Shown: positions 28,207 through 36,894 of the stretch, piece by piece
Position numbering within the stretch: position 1 is the first letter of the stretch
Layout: the number at the start of each line of letters is the position of its first letter
Assembly: GCA_030827315.1 (NCBI GenBank)
Contig: JAURER010000005.1
Location: 40,275 to 104,274, forward strand
Source: Gemmatimonadota bacterium
Lineage (GTDB): Bacteria; Gemmatimonadota; Gemmatimonadetes; Longimicrobiales; Gaopeijiaceae
Length of the DNA stretch: 64,000 nt
Direction of reading: 5' to 3'
Position numbers and translations under genes: made by a program
Notes under the pieces: generated by a model
Database searches by the model: none
What the model saw: only the letters and a program-made list of their open reading frames with translations
Told to the model about the DNA's origin: nothing

Positions 28207-28629
28207 TCAGTCGAATGGCCCGTCGAACTCCTCGAGCGTCCGCCTGAGTTCCTCCGACAGCGGCTTCGAGCGACCCGAGGGATAGTCGTACATGACCTGC
28301 ACGGTGGTTCCGCTCTGGAGCTTCTCGCCCTCGGCCGACCGGACCTCGTAGGCCATCTCGAAGTGCTTGCGGCCCGTCCGCACGACTTTCACCCCTACGC
28401 GCACCGTCTGCGGCCACAGCACCCGGGCATGCCAGCGGACCCGGCACTCGGCCAGCACGTAGTCGAGGTCGTCGAGTCCCTGCCCCACCACTTCCATCCA
28501 GTATGCCCAGCGAGCCTCCTCGAAATAGATCAGGGCGTCGGCGTGGTGTGCGTGACCGCCGATGTCGATGTCACGAAACCGCACGGTGACGGGGTGCCAG
28601 AAGCGAAAGGTTTCGGACGATTCGGTCAC
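28207..28629 (-). CDS. Hot-dog fold acyl-CoA thioesterase (YbgC/FadM type)
   Basis: A 140-residue single hot-dog domain. The catalytic loop reads VRFRDIDIGGHAHHADALIY, with the Asp that defines the 4-hydroxybenzoyl-CoA thioesterase type, then YFEEARWAYW and HARVLWPQTVRVGVKV. These enzymes hydrolyse acyl-CoA thioesters; the chain length cannot be read. The proposed start is GTG 28629 with a GGAG a few bases upstream. The frame continues upstream but loses all similarity. It is divergent from the lipoprotein gene, with 115 bases between them. Confidence 0.8.
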   Translation of the reverse strand: MTESSETFRFWHPVTVRFRDIDIGGHAHHADALIYFEEARWAYWMEVVGQGLDDLDYVLAECRVRWHARVLWPQTVRVGVKVVRTGRKHFEMAYEVRSAEGEKLQSGTTVQVMYDYPSGRSKPLSEELRRTLEEFDGPFD

Positions 28630-28744
28630 GGGGCGACTCCGCGAAGGTGGAGGCAGGGGCTCGGGGTGCACTACTTTGGGACATCGGCGCCGGTTCGTCA
28701 CGCGCCGGCGAGGCAGTCCACCCCGACCGCTCCGGAGTCCCGCC

Positions 28745-29203
28745 ATGCACCCAGCGCGCGCCCGCACCCACCACCGGGCGATCGCCGTCGCCCTGGCCGG
28801 ACTCGCCTCGACCGGCTGCGGCGGCGGCTCCACCAGCCTGGCGTCGAACGTGGCGAGCGAGGCCGGTGCGGCCGCGGCACGACGCAGCGTCCCCGCCGAC
28901 GCGCATCCGGTGTTCCTCGCTCGCGCCATCGTGGCCGGCATCGTGCAGGCGCTCGCCGGAGCGGACCGCCTGCCCGCGTGGTCGGATCCTCTGGGCGAAG
29001 TGAACGCAGCGCCGTCCGGGGGAGTATCAGGGGAGGCACTCTCGAGCTTCCTTCGCGGCCTGGCTGCCGAGGAGGTGCGGCGGTGGGAAGAGGCCCGGCG
29101 CGGCTACGCCGCGGCGGCAGCGGACCCCCGCTTCCCGGAAGCCCGCACGGCCCTGGCCCGCACGGTGCGCCTCCGGCTGGGCGGGACGCTGGCGGAGAGT
29201 TGA
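28745..29203 (+). CDS. Small predicted lipoprotein, function unknown
   Basis: A 152-residue protein whose N-terminus ends in a weak lipobox (LASTGC, Cys about residue 22) followed by glycines, so export and lipidation are likely. The rest is alanine-rich and helical: a stretch with RAIVAGIVQALAGADRLP, then two helices (EEVRRWEEARRGYAAAAA and FPEARTALARTVRLRL) resembling a single TPR-like hairpin. I recognise no family. GGAG lies seven bases before the ATG, supporting this start over the longer frame. DUF2911 follows on the same strand 70 bases later. Confidence 0.6.
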   Translation: MHPARARTHHRAIAVALAGLASTGCGGGSTSLASNVASEAGAAAARRSVPADAHPVFLARAIVAGIVQALAGADRLPAWSDPLGEVNAAPSGGVSGEALSSFLRGLAAEEVRRWEEARRGYAAAAADPRFPEARTALARTVRLRLGGTLAES

Positions 29204-29273
29204 CGGGCGCCGCGTGTCGGCGTCCATGACAAGACGAAACATCCTCAGGCACGGCACCGTCGAGGACCGGACC

Positions 29274-29843
29274 ATGAACACCCGAGCCATCCTTCTTGCA
29301 TCGGTCTTCCACGCCCTGGGCTTCGCTACGCTCGTCGGGCAGGCACCCGCCTGCACGTTCCGGGGAGCCGTCGAGGCACTCGCCGAGCGTCCCAGTCCCC
29401 TGGACTCGATCTCCATCCCGCTGGGCGGGGACGTGGCCAAGCTCTGCTACGGCAGGCCGTCGGCACGTGGGCGAACCATGCTCGGCGGCGAGGCCCCCTT
29501 CGGATCCGCCTGGCGGCTGGGCGCCAACGAGCCCACCACCCTGCACCTGCCGTTTCCGGCGACGTTCGGTGACGTCGACCTGGAGCCCGGCTCGTATTCG
29601 CTGTACGCGATTCCCGAGGACGGTCCTTGGACCATCGTGGTGAACAGCAACACGAACCGTTGGGGCATCCCGATCAATCCCGAGGTCCGAGGCTCCGACA
29701 TCGGCAGCTTTCGTGTGACGCCGGCTCCGATCGACCATCACGTCGAGACGCTGACGTTCCGTTTCGAAGGGGACGGTCGGGCCGGCACCCTGGTGTTCGC
29801 CTGGGAGCACACGACCGTTCGCATTCCGATCGCTCGACGCTGA
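29274..29843 (+). CDS. DUF2911-family secreted protein
   Basis: About 189 residues with a Sec signal peptide (ILLASVFHALGFATLVGQA) and one DUF2911 domain. The domain is recognised by YGRPSARGR, FGSAWRLGANEPTTLHL, LEPGSYSLYAIPEDGPW, WTIVVNSN and the closing beta strands ending near ETLTFRFEGD. The family is common in Bacteroidota and Gemmatimonadota; its role is not established. Two cysteines (in ACTFRG and KLCYG) could pair after export. The upstream in-frame ATGs at 29214 and 29226 lack a signal-like context, so I start at 29274. Confidence 0.82.
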   Translation: MNTRAILLASVFHALGFATLVGQAPACTFRGAVEALAERPSPLDSISIPLGGDVAKLCYGRPSARGRTMLGGEAPFGSAWRLGANEPTTLHLPFPATFGDVDLEPGSYSLYAIPEDGPWTIVVNSNTNRWGIPINPEVRGSDIGSFRVTPAPIDHHVETLTFRFEGDGRAGTLVFAWEHTTVRIPIARR

Positions 29844-29942
29844 ATGTGCGGACGGGGTGGCTCCTCCGTGGAGCCGCCCCGCCGCCGATCCGGACGCGCT
29901 TCGGCGTGCGTGCGCGTGTCGCCCGACCTCCGCCGCCCGGCG

Positions 29943-30995
29943 TCAGCGGCCGCGCGTGAGGCGCACGCCGCCGGAACCGGTGTCGATGCGGATCTCCCCG
30001 CGCCCGTCACCGATCGTTCCCTCGACGCGGTTGCGGCGGGTACTGCGCAGATCGGCCGGGAAATCCAGATCGATCCCCCCGCTGCCCGTCTCGATCTCGA
30101 CGACTGCCCCGAGCCGGTCGGGCGCCCGCACGGTCACCGAACCCGAGCCGGTGTCGGCATGGAGGCGGTCCACGTCCTCGAGAAGCTCGACGTCTATGGA
30201 GCCACTTCCCGTATCCAGGGAGATCGCCGGAGCCGCGACGGCTTGCAGTTCGATCGCACCACTGCCGGTTTCGACGGTCACCGACTCCGCGGAGAGCCCG
30301 GCGCCCGTGACCCGACCCGACCCGGTGTCGATCGCGATCTCGCCCCCGCGCACGTCGGCGACGTCGACCCGACCGGAGCCGGTCTCGACGAGGAGGTCGC
30401 CGGCCACGCCCCGTACCTCGACCGTGCCGGAGCCGGTGTCGATACTCAGCGGACCCGAGGTGTCGACGGCGCGGACGGCGCCGGAACCCGTGTCGATGGC
30501 GACCTCGCCCTCGACGCCCTCGGCGGCCACCTCCCCCACCGCCTGGTAGACCGAGAGCTCGCGACCGGCGGGCACCTCGATCACGAGGTCCGCCCACGCC
30601 TCCAGCCCGTCACCGCGCTCACGGATCTGCACCCGATCCCCGCGGCCCTCCGACCCGCGGGAAAACGTGCCGTCCTCACGGACCGTGACGCTCGTGCTGG
30701 AGCCCCGAATCATCTCGGGATAGACGATCTGGTCGTGCGGATACACGATCCGGAGCGTCGAGACGCCGCGAACGGTTCCCGTTTCGATCTGCAGCGAAGC
30801 CGCATCTGCACCGCCACGGGCGATCCGGACGACCACGTCGGAGCCCGATCCGGGCACGATCTCGACGTGGCCCGCGAGGTTAAAGATCGCGACGCTTCGT
30901 CCCGCGACCTGCTCCACTTCCTGTCCCCGGAGGGGCGCCGCGACCAGCACCGCGAATGCGCACCCCACCATCGTCCTCGTCATCCTTGTCGTCAT
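29943..30995 (-). CDS. DUF4097 repeat protein with nine TGSG units
   Basis: A secreted 350-residue protein (signal peptide MVGCAFAVLVAAPLRGQ). From about residue 165 it contains nine copies of a short beta-strand repeat centred on (I/V/L)(D/E)TGSG, spaced about 18-21 residues, as in AIDTGSGAV and SLDTGSGSI. This is the DUF4097 putative-adhesin pattern, which is expected to fold as a right-handed beta solenoid. The N-terminal 160 residues carry the non-repeated DUF4097 start (EIVPGSGSDVVVRIA). AGGAG lies ten bases before the ATG. It sits 51 bases downstream of a second DUF4097 gene and is probably co-transcribed with it. Confidence 0.83.
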   Translation of the reverse strand: MTTRMTRTMVGCAFAVLVAAPLRGQEVEQVAGRSVAIFNLAGHVEIVPGSGSDVVVRIARGGADAASLQIETGTVRGVSTLRIVYPHDQIVYPEMIRGSSTSVTVREDGTFSRGSEGRGDRVQIRERGDGLEAWADLVIEVPAGRELSVYQAVGEVAAEGVEGEVAIDTGSGAVRAVDTSGPLSIDTGSGTVEVRGVAGDLLVETGSGRVDVADVRGGEIAIDTGSGRVTGAGLSAESVTVETGSGAIELQAVAAPAISLDTGSGSIDVELLEDVDRLHADTGSGSVTVRAPDRLGAVVEIETGSGGIDLDFPADLRSTRRNRVEGTIGDGRGEIRIDTGSGGVRLTRGR

Positions 30996-31046
30996 CGTCG
31001 TGCGTCTCCTCGCGCCCAGCGCGTCGCGGATTCGTCGGTGTACCGG

Positions 31047-31922
31047 TCAGCGGATGCGGATCGAGCCGTTGATCGTCCGCACGTCGAGTTCGGGGCCGCC
31101 GACGCCCAGCGTTCCGCTCGCGCTCTGTCGCCCCGTGCGGCCGTCGAGCGTGAACGGGATTTCGCTCTCGAATCTGCCGCTCAGCCACTTCGCGTTCAGG
31201 TCGGCGTTCACGTCGGCGGCGAGGTCCAGCGTGACGCTGCCGTTGACGGTCTCGAACACCGCGTCCCCGTGGGGGTCCGTGGCGCCGAGGATCGCGTCGA
31301 TGTCGCCATTGACGGTCTCGGCGCGGCCGAAGCCGGTCGTCTTCAGGTCGACGTCACCGTTGACGGTCGTGGCGTGCACGTCACCGCCGAGTTCGAGCGC
31401 CTCGATGTCGCCGTTGACCGTGCGGGCGACGAAGTCGACCCCTGCGGGGAGCAGCACGTCGAAGTCCACACGGACATCGTTGTTGCGGATGTTCATGCGC
31501 CCGCGCTCACCGGGTTCGCAGCCGTTGCCGCGCGCGCCGTCGGGGGTCGGGTAGACCGCGCACACCGTGACACCCCCCACGTGCTCTACGACCTCGATGC
31601 GCACACTCGACGGATCCGACCGGCGGGCGCGCGTGCGTGTCCGGACCTCGACCTCGGAACCGGACGCAGCACCCGCCCGGATGGAGCCGTTGACCCCCCT
31701 GACCTCGAGCGCCTGTCCGCCGGACAGCGTCCCGGCCCAGAGAAAGTCCTCGGCGGACTGCGCGGGCGACGCGTCGGCGGACGACCCGAACGGGCTGGAC
31801 GAATCACTCGAACGGACCGACTCGACGAGATGACCGACACCCCGCGACTGCGCGACCGCGATGGCGGCCGTGGTGACGAAGATTCCCATCGCGACGATGG
31901 CCCAGCGCCCGGACGTCAGCAT
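31047..31922 (-). CDS. DUF4097 repeat protein with VNG(D/S) units
   Basis: A 291-residue paralogue of the next gene. One N-terminal helix (WAIVAMGIFVTTAAIAVAQ) serves as signal or anchor. The repeat core here is (V/I)NG(S/D) rather than TGSG: six copies, for example GVNGSIRAG, TVNGDIEAL, TVNGDVDLK and TINGSIRIR. A cysteine pair (VTVCAVYP and GNGCEPG) flanks an insertion near residues 120-140. GGAGGAG immediately before the ATG is one of the strongest ribosome binding sites in the window. Function is unknown. Confidence 0.82.
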   Translation of the reverse strand: MLTSGRWAIVAMGIFVTTAAIAVAQSRGVGHLVESVRSSDSSSPFGSSADASPAQSAEDFLWAGTLSGGQALEVRGVNGSIRAGAASGSEVEVRTRTRARRSDPSSVRIEVVEHVGGVTVCAVYPTPDGARGNGCEPGERGRMNIRNNDVRVDFDVLLPAGVDFVARTVNGDIEALELGGDVHATTVNGDVDLKTTGFGRAETVNGDIDAILGATDPHGDAVFETVNGSVTLDLAADVNADLNAKWLSGRFESEIPFTLDGRTGRQSASGTLGVGGPELDVRTINGSIRIR

Positions 31923-32162
31923 GACTCCTCCCTCGTTCGGATCCCTCGTGATCTCGTGCCGGAACCGGGGGCGTTCTCACGTCGAGCCCGTTCCGCTCCG
32001 TACCCCTACGGCGATCTCGCGCGAAAGATTCTCCGGGACCATCCGTCGAGACGGGGCGGGTGGTGCCGACGGGGGCATTGCGCACCTCCGGCGGCTGGAA
32101 CACCATGCGGATGATCGGCCGCCCCACGTGGCCGACGCCCACCGCGGTCACCGGATTCGTCC

Positions 32163-32498
32163 ATGCAGATCCTGCCGATTGACGTCGTCTCGCTGGTCGC
32201 CTCGATCCTGGGGATTTCGATCGTCCTGATTCCGGTGATCGGCCTCACCGCCCGTTACGCGATGGGCCCGGTCGTGGAGGCACTCTCGAAGCTCTTCGAG
32301 GGCCGCAACGCCGACGAGACCGTGCGCCTGCTCGAGCGTCGGCTCGAACTGCAGGAGCAGGAGATCGCGATGCTCTCGCAGACGGTACGGAATCTGGCGG
32401 AGGGACGGGAATTCGACCGGCAGCTCAGCGAGGGCGGGAGAAGTCGCGCCAGCCTTCCCGGCCCGGACGACCCCGCGGGTGGGTCGGCCGGCGGGTGA
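32163..32498 (+). CDS. Small membrane protein with coiled coil
   Basis: A 111-residue protein. One membrane helix at about residues 8-28 (VVSLVASILGISIVLIPVIG) is followed by a cytoplasmic amphipathic coiled coil (about 40-80: ETVRLLERRLELQEQEIAML) and a glycine/proline-rich tail. Similar short proteins are frequent next to regulators and anti-sigma systems, but I recognise no family. It lies 28 bases before the glycerophosphodiesterase gene on the same strand. The 240 bases upstream (31923-32162) hold no gene and must contain the promoters for this gene and for the DUF4097 pair on the other strand. Confidence 0.65.
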   Translation: MQILPIDVVSLVASILGISIVLIPVIGLTARYAMGPVVEALSKLFEGRNADETVRLLERRLELQEQEIAMLSQTVRNLAEGREFDRQLSEGGRSRASLPGPDDPAGGSAGG

Positions 32499-32526
32499 GC
32501 GCCGCACGAGACCCGGCCCCGACACG

Positions 32527-33297
32527 ATGACCGACCGCGCCCCGGCCGCCTTCGCCTTCGAGGGCGAGGCCGAGATCATCGCCCACCGCGGCTTCAGCGC
32601 GCGGGCACCCGAGAACACGCTCGTGGCGCTCGAGCTCGGGATCGAGGCCGGCGCCGACGCCGTGGAGTTCGACCTGCACACCACGGCGGACGGCGTCACG
32701 GTGCTCCTTCACGACTCCACGGTCGATCGAACCACCGACGGCTCCGGCCCGATCGACCGCCGCACGCTCGCGGAAGTGGAGCGCCTCGACGCGGGCAGCT
32801 GGTTCGACGCGGCCTTCGCCGGGGAGCCCGTCCCGACGCTGGCGTCCGTTCTCGCCTCCGTGGGACCGCGCGTGCCGCGCGTCTACGCGGAGATCAAGCG
32901 GAACCCGAGGGTCGAGGACGTCGCGCGCCTCACCGGTGTGGTCCTGGACGCCGGACTGCTTCTGCACACCGTCTTCATTTCGATGGACTGGACGGCGCTC
33001 GACGGCGTGAGGCGGGTGGCCCCGGACGCGCGGGTCGGCTACATCGTCGAGCGGCGCCGCCGTGCCTACGACGCGATCGCCCGGGCCGCCGGCGACCCCC
33101 TGGCGCTCCTCGACTTCGACGCGCGCATTCTTCTCCGGCATCCCGACCTCGCCGCCCGGGCCGCAGCCGACGGGATTCCCCTCGCCACGTGGACCGTCGA
33201 TTCCATCGAGGATGCCGCCCGGCTCCGCGACATGGGCGTTCCCCGCATCACCACCAACCAGGTCGCCGACCTCGTCGCATGGAAGGACGGACTGTGA
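32527..33297 (+). CDS. Glycerophosphodiester phosphodiesterase
   Basis: A GDPD-family TIM barrel of 256 residues with the catalytic His in IIAHRGFSARAPENT, the metal-binding VEFDLHTTADG and the second His in LLHDSTVDRTTDGSG. It lacks a signal peptide, so a cytoplasmic UgpQ-like enzyme releasing sn-glycerol 3-phosphate is most likely. The stop overlaps the start of glpD (GTGA), so product and consumer enzyme are translated together, which supports the assignment of both. Confidence 0.92.
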   Translation: MTDRAPAAFAFEGEAEIIAHRGFSARAPENTLVALELGIEAGADAVEFDLHTTADGVTVLLHDSTVDRTTDGSGPIDRRTLAEVERLDAGSWFDAAFAGEPVPTLASVLASVGPRVPRVYAEIKRNPRVEDVARLTGVVLDAGLLLHTVFISMDWTALDGVRRVAPDARVGYIVERRRRAYDAIARAAGDPLALLDFDARILLRHPDLAARAAADGIPLATWTVDSIEDAARLRDMGVPRITTNQVADLVAWKDGL

Positions 33298-34946
33298 CCG
33301 AACACCCCGCTCCCCTCCCCTTCTCACCCGCCGGCAGGCGTGCCGCGCTCGCGGCGATGACCGCCGACGGGGTGGACGTCCTCGTCATCGGAGGGGGGAT
33401 CACCGGCGCCGGAATCGCCCGCGACGCGGCGCTTCGGGGATGGCGCACGGGCCTCGTGGAAAAAGACGACTTCGCCTTCGGCACGTCGAGCCGCTCCTCG
33501 AAGATCGTGCACGGGGGCGTGCGATATCTCGAGTACGGACAGTTCCTCCTGGTCCGTGAGTCGGCGCGCGAGCGGCGCGTCCTTCGGGACATGGCGCCGC
33601 ATCTCGTGCACCGTCTGGACTTCCTGTACCCCGTCTTCGCGCCCGACTCGCTCATCAAGATCCGCGCCGGCCTCTTGGTGTTCGACTGGCTGGCCGACAC
33701 CGAGCACGACGACCGGCACCGCATGCTCTCGCCGCAGGAGGTTCGCGAGCGGCTGCCGGGGCTCAGGGATCCGCTGCGCGGCGCGGTGCAGTACGTCGAA
33801 TACATCACCGACGACGCCCGACTCACGCTGGAAAACGTCCAGTCGGCCGCTGCCCACGCCGCACGCGTCGCGAACCACGCCGCCGTGGAGGAGCTTCTCC
33901 GGGACGGGGCTGGACGCGTCTGCGGCGCGAGGGTTCGAGACCGGCTCGAGGGGACGGTGCACGAGATCGCGGCCCGCGTCGTCGTGAACGCCGGCGGCCC
34001 CTGGGCACAGGAGATCCTCGAAGCATCCGGGCTCACCCCGGAGAAGGCGCTGCGCCCCAGCAAGGGCATCCACCTCCTCTTTTCCGCCGACCGCCTCCCG
34101 CTGCGGGGCGCGACGTTCCTCAAGTCGTCCACCGGGCGCCGTGGACTCGCCATGCGGCGGCTGGACCTGGTCTACGTGGGCACGAGCGACGACGAGTACG
34201 ACGGCGAGCTCGATACGCCCCGGGCGACGCGCGCCGACGTCCTGGACCTCCTGGCGATGGTTCAGGACTGCTTTCCCGAGGCGGGGATCGTCGTCGAGGA
34301 CGTCCTCGCCACGTGGGCCGGTGTGCGTCCCCTCATCGCGGAGGAGGGGAAGTCCACGCGCGACACGTCCCGGGAGGACGAGGTGTGGCAGGGGCCGGAC
34401 GGCCTGGTGACGATCGCCGGCGGAAAGCTCACCACGTATCGCAGGATGGCGGGCCGAGCGATCGAGGCCGTCGTCGACCAGATCGGAGATCCACCCGGAG
34501 AGGACCGTACGCGGGAGGTCCCCCTGCCCGGAACGCCACTCGGCGACGCGCAGCGCTACGTCGCCGAGCGACTCGAGCGACTGGCGGCGGCGGGCGCTCC
34601 GCCCGCGGCCCTTCCCCGGCTCGGATTCCTCTACGGGACCCAACTGGATGCGCTGCTCGAATTCGGTGAGGAGGATCCGGCGTGGCTCGCGGAGCTCGGT
34701 CCGGGCGTGCCCGCGCTCCGTGGCGAGGTCCGCCTGGCGGTCGAGCACGAGATGGCCCTGACGCTGGCCGACTTCATGGACCGTCGTTCCTCGCTCCTCC
34801 TCTTCTCCCCGGGGCACGGAGTTGCGGGCGCGGTGGAGGCCGCCTCGGTGATGGGGCACCTGCTCGGATGGGATGCCGACCGGACGCGCGAAGAGATCGA
34901 GGCGTACCTCCGGCTCGCCTCCGAGCACGAGGTGCCCGACGCATGA
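33294..34946 (+). CDS. glpD: Aerobic glycerol-3-phosphate dehydrogenase
   Basis: FAD-dependent membrane-associated enzyme of 550 residues that oxidises sn-glycerol 3-phosphate to dihydroxyacetone phosphate and passes electrons to quinone. The FAD-binding motif VLVIGGGITGAGIARDAALRG is at residues about 22-42, followed by SSRSSKIVHGGVRYLEYGQF and the family's WAGVRPLI segment. The C-terminal DAO_C domain covers about residues 400-540. The start is GTG 33294, embedded in the end of the phosphodiesterase gene. Confidence 0.94.
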   Translation: MTEHPAPLPFSPAGRRAALAAMTADGVDVLVIGGGITGAGIARDAALRGWRTGLVEKDDFAFGTSSRSSKIVHGGVRYLEYGQFLLVRESARERRVLRDMAPHLVHRLDFLYPVFAPDSLIKIRAGLLVFDWLADTEHDDRHRMLSPQEVRERLPGLRDPLRGAVQYVEYITDDARLTLENVQSAAAHAARVANHAAVEELLRDGAGRVCGARVRDRLEGTVHEIAARVVVNAGGPWAQEILEASGLTPEKALRPSKGIHLLFSADRLPLRGATFLKSSTGRRGLAMRRLDLVYVGTSDDEYDGELDTPRATRADVLDLLAMVQDCFPEAGIVVEDVLATWAGVRPLIAEEGKSTRDTSREDEVWQGPDGLVTIAGGKLTTYRRMAGRAIEAVVDQIGDPPGEDRTREVPLPGTPLGDAQRYVAERLERLAAAGAPPAALPRLGFLYGTQLDALLEFGEEDPAWLAELGPGVPALRGEVRLAVEHEMALTLADFMDRRSSLLLFSPGHGVAGAVEAASVMGHLLGWDADRTREEIEAYLRLASEHEVPDA

Positions 34947-35003
34947 CCCCGCGCCGGACCGGGCGGCGCGTCGGGTCCGGGGTGGAACGGTCCCGCAGAT
35001 CCG

Positions 35004-36812
35004 TCAGGTCCGCGACGACGCGGCCCACCCCTCCTCACCTACGGGCGGGCCCGACTTCGGCAGACGCAGCGTGAAGACGCTTCCGCGGCCCAGTGCGGAA
35101 TCGACGATGACCTCACCGGCGTGCGCGGCGGCGACGCCGCGCACGATGGTCAGGCCGAGGCCGGCCGCACCGCCGTCCCGGTCGCCTCCCTGCGCGAACC
35201 GTTCGAAGAGCCGCTCCACGTCCTCGGCCGCGATCCCCGGGCCGGTATCCGTCACCGACATCAGGACTCGGTCCGCCTCCTCGACCGCGGAGACCGACAC
35301 GGACCCTCCCTCGGGCGTGAGTCGAACCGCGTTGTCGAGGAGGTTCGACAGCGCCTGCATGATCCGGTCGCGGTCGACGCGCGCGCGGACCTCCGTCCCA
35401 CGAGCCTGGACCGAGAGCGAGATCGAGCGGGCCTCCGCCTGATCCCGGTAGAGATCGCAGGCCTCGGCCAGGATCGGTCCCAGCTCCTCCTGCGACGGCC
35501 GGACGACCAGGGCACCGGCCTCGATGCGCGCGACGTCGAGCAGGTCCTCGATGAGGCGCTGCATGCGCTTGCCTGAGCGGCGAATGATCTCGGCCTGTCG
35601 TCGACGCTGCGGTTCGTCGAGGGGGAGATCGAGCAGGAGGTCTGCCGCGGCAAGCGCGACGCCCAGCGGATTGCGCAGATCGTGCGAGACGACGGAGACG
35701 ACGTCCTCGCGCTGCTGGATGGCACGGCGCAGCGCCTCCTCCTTCTCCCGGATCTCGGTCATGTCGGTGAAGGTGAGGACCGCTCCCCGCAGCTCCGCAC
35801 CGTCGACCATGGGCCGGAGCGACCATCGCGCCGGGAACGCGATTCCACGACGGCGAAGCAGCGTCGCTTCGTCGCCGGACTCCAACGCCCACCCCTGCGT
35901 GATCGCCGTGACGACCGGTGAGGCGTCCCGCGGGACCGGACGCCCCGCCGCATTCACCGCGAACAGTGTCTCGTGCACGTCGCGGCCCACGATCTCCCGT
36001 TCCGTGTATCCCAGAAGCTGCGCGCCCGCCCGGTTGAGCGAGGTGCACCGTCCGTCCAGGTCCAGCCCCAGGACGCCATCACCCGTCGCCTCCAGGAGCG
36101 CGTCGATCTCCCTCCGGGCACGCACGGCATCGACCCGGCGGCGTTCGCGCTCGACGAGGAGACCCCGGTACCGCGACGCGACACGAGCCAGGAGCAGGGT
36201 CGACACCAGCGCGGCGAGGGCGAGCGCCAACGTCATGTCGCGCTTGCGCCGCTGCGCATTCGCCACCATCCGCCTCCCCTCGACCATCTGGGCCAGGATG
36301 GCCCGGTCGAGTTCGAGGGTGGCCCTCTGCAGCTCCTCGTACCCCTCGACGACGCGATCCCTAGCGTCGGGATCCACCCCCATGTCGAAGACTCGCTGGT
36401 TCACGAAGCGCCAGTCGATCGACGCCGCCGTGAGGCGCGCCACGCGTTCGAAGACATCCACGTCCAGCTCCCCGGCGAGCACCCGGAGCGCCGACAGGAC
36501 CGAATCCTCCTCCGCGATCGCGGCGTTGTAGGGGTCGCGGAACGCGCGCTCCTCGGATGCGAGGAAGCCCTCCATCCGCGCGAACTGACGTGCCTTGAGC
36601 AGCCGGAGATTCGAGCTCAGCCGCGCGGCCGGCTCCAGGACGTCGCTGATGCGCGCCTGCTCTTCCGCGACACCGCGGTCGAAGTAGGCGGGCACCGCCA
36701 CGAGCGCCACGAGGGCGACGACGACGAAGCCGAGCGCCCAGACACCGCGCAGAGACGGTGCGGACTCGCGCTCGGCCTCGGACTCCGTGCCTCGGCTCGA
36801 ATTCTCACTCAT
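35004..36812 (-). CDS. PAS-domain sensor histidine kinase
   Basis: A 602-residue membrane sensor. Helix 1 (about 27-45) and helix 2 (about 192-212) bracket a 145-residue mostly helical extracytoplasmic domain, which may be of the four-helix-bundle type. A PAS domain follows (DALLEATGDGVLGLDLDG, LLGYTEREIVGRDVHE), then HisKA with the H-box VVSHDLRNPLG and HATPase with N-box LSNLLDNAV, G1 VTDTGPGIA and G2 AAGLGLTIVRG. All catalytic motifs are intact. No response regulator is adjacent, so it is an orphan. It is convergent with glpD. Confidence 0.9.
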   Translation of the reverse strand: MSENSSRGTESEAERESAPSLRGVWALGFVVVALVALVAVPAYFDRGVAEEQARISDVLEPAARLSSNLRLLKARQFARMEGFLASEERAFRDPYNAAIAEEDSVLSALRVLAGELDVDVFERVARLTAASIDWRFVNQRVFDMGVDPDARDRVVEGYEELQRATLELDRAILAQMVEGRRMVANAQRRKRDMTLALALAALVSTLLLARVASRYRGLLVERERRRVDAVRARREIDALLEATGDGVLGLDLDGRCTSLNRAGAQLLGYTEREIVGRDVHETLFAVNAAGRPVPRDASPVVTAITQGWALESGDEATLLRRRGIAFPARWSLRPMVDGAELRGAVLTFTDMTEIREKEEALRRAIQQREDVVSVVSHDLRNPLGVALAAADLLLDLPLDEPQRRRQAEIIRRSGKRMQRLIEDLLDVARIEAGALVVRPSQEELGPILAEACDLYRDQAEARSISLSVQARGTEVRARVDRDRIMQALSNLLDNAVRLTPEGGSVSVSAVEEADRVLMSVTDTGPGIAAEDVERLFERFAQGGDRDGGAAGLGLTIVRGVAAAHAGEVIVDSALGRGSVFTLRLPKSGPPVGEEGWAASSRT

Positions 36813-36894
36813 CCTCGTCGACCTCGCTTCGGCCCCGCGTCGATCCCCGCTCGCGCCCCCGGGGCGGCGGGCGTGACGGAACGCTCCGCCGCGC

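Noticed and set aside
29943..30995. CRISPR-like or tandem DNA repeat
   Set aside because: The periodic GTGTCGAT/CCGGAACC-like words are coding repeats of the TGSG unit with variable spacing; there are no uniform spacers.
34954..34980. Bidirectional terminator between glpD and the histidine kinase
   Set aside because: A 7-pair inverted repeat (CCGGACC/GGTCCGG) exists, but the loop is long and no T run follows on either strand.
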